From the NCBI GenBank assembly GCA_022414725.1, contig CM039464.1:50810791-50874790 (forward strand): a stretch of DNA of 64,000 nucleotides, read 5' to 3'. The stretch's first letter is position 1; each line of letters opens with the position of its first letter. Of the stretch, positions 63,884 to 64,000 are shown piece after piece. The notes under the pieces were generated by a model. It had not been told where the DNA came from and searched no databases. It was given only the letters and a program-made list of their open reading frames with translations. The DNA comes from Microglena sp. YARC (lineage: Eukaryota > Chlorophyta > Chlorophyceae > Chlamydomonadales > Chlamydomonadaceae). Position numbers and translations under genes: made by a program.

Positions 63884-64000
63884 CGCATATGCAGTTGTTG
63901 GTCGATTACACACAGGGTGTAATTGAATGGATGTACTGGAAGGTACATCCTGTCTGGACGCCAACCAGAACTTCACAACCAGAGCCGACAAGTTATCGAC
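63884..64000 (-). CDS. Possible C-terminal exon of an unknown protein (PP2C-like?)
   Basis: From the window edge the minus strand reads VDNLSALVVKFWLASRQDV, then 20 more residues to a TAA at 63886-63884. The DNxS..VV.F pattern resembles the last strand of PP2C phosphatases, but the match is only about 11 residues. The frame runs off the window. Confidence 0.25.

Overview
This is a repeat-dominated piece of a nuclear eukaryotic genome, most likely from a green alga. The case for an alga rests on interstitial TTTAGGG (plant/green-algal type) telomere repeats, a spliced class III nucleotide cyclase of the style that is abundant in chlorophytes, a chromodomain Ty3/gypsy element, and long poly-G/poly-C tracts. 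The species cannot be fixed from the sequence. There is no bacterial operon structure. The window contains a 1000-base N gap at 28676-29675. The first ~9.5 kb carries dense indel noise that looks like unpolished long-read sequence.

Layout, left to right. 1-2196: two ~1.2 kb direct copies of one non-coding sequence. 2197-12066: a higher-order satellite (about 53-bp monomers in ~1 kb units) interrupted by a 5'-truncated LINE (9727-10325). 12067-12490: a second tandem repeat. 12.5-17.7 kb: mostly non-coding, with one exon-like block (14348-14525) and its broken upstream duplicate, a palindrome array and a tRNA-derived SINE. 17745-24540: a 315-bp satellite, about 21 copies. 24541-28675: the 3' part of a decayed chromodomain Ty3/gypsy retrotransposon on the minus strand (3' LTR, integrase with chromodomain, RNase H, RT), running into the gap. 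30.5-33.6 kb: a decayed plus-strand element that resembles a Crypton (tyrosine recombinase followed by a GCR1-like domain). 33.9-39.3 kb: G-rich and CA-rich repeats, CT microsatellite, 81-bp and ~29-bp minisatellites, and a short retroposon with perfect 14-bp target duplications.

41119-45895 is a nested insertion. A copia-like LTR element (41133-45717, 228-bp LTRs, 5-bp target duplication ACAAT) sits inside a small hAT-like TIR element. This LTR element has Gag and protease but a ~450-residue unknown ORF where integrase, RT and RNase H should be. 45.9-52.4 kb holds further TIR elements, SINEs, minisatellites and LINE pieces.

54304-63323 (minus strand) is the only convincing host gene: seven exons with matching splice phases that encode the end of a PAS-type region and an essentially complete class III (guanylate-type) cyclase domain. 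Its introns are packed with partial copies of its own exons, telomere-containing minisatellites, and a LINE that itself carries nested insertions. The left half of the window is therefore satellite (possibly centromeric or heterochromatic), and the right half is a cyclase gene being enlarged by repeat growth and exon-fragment duplication.
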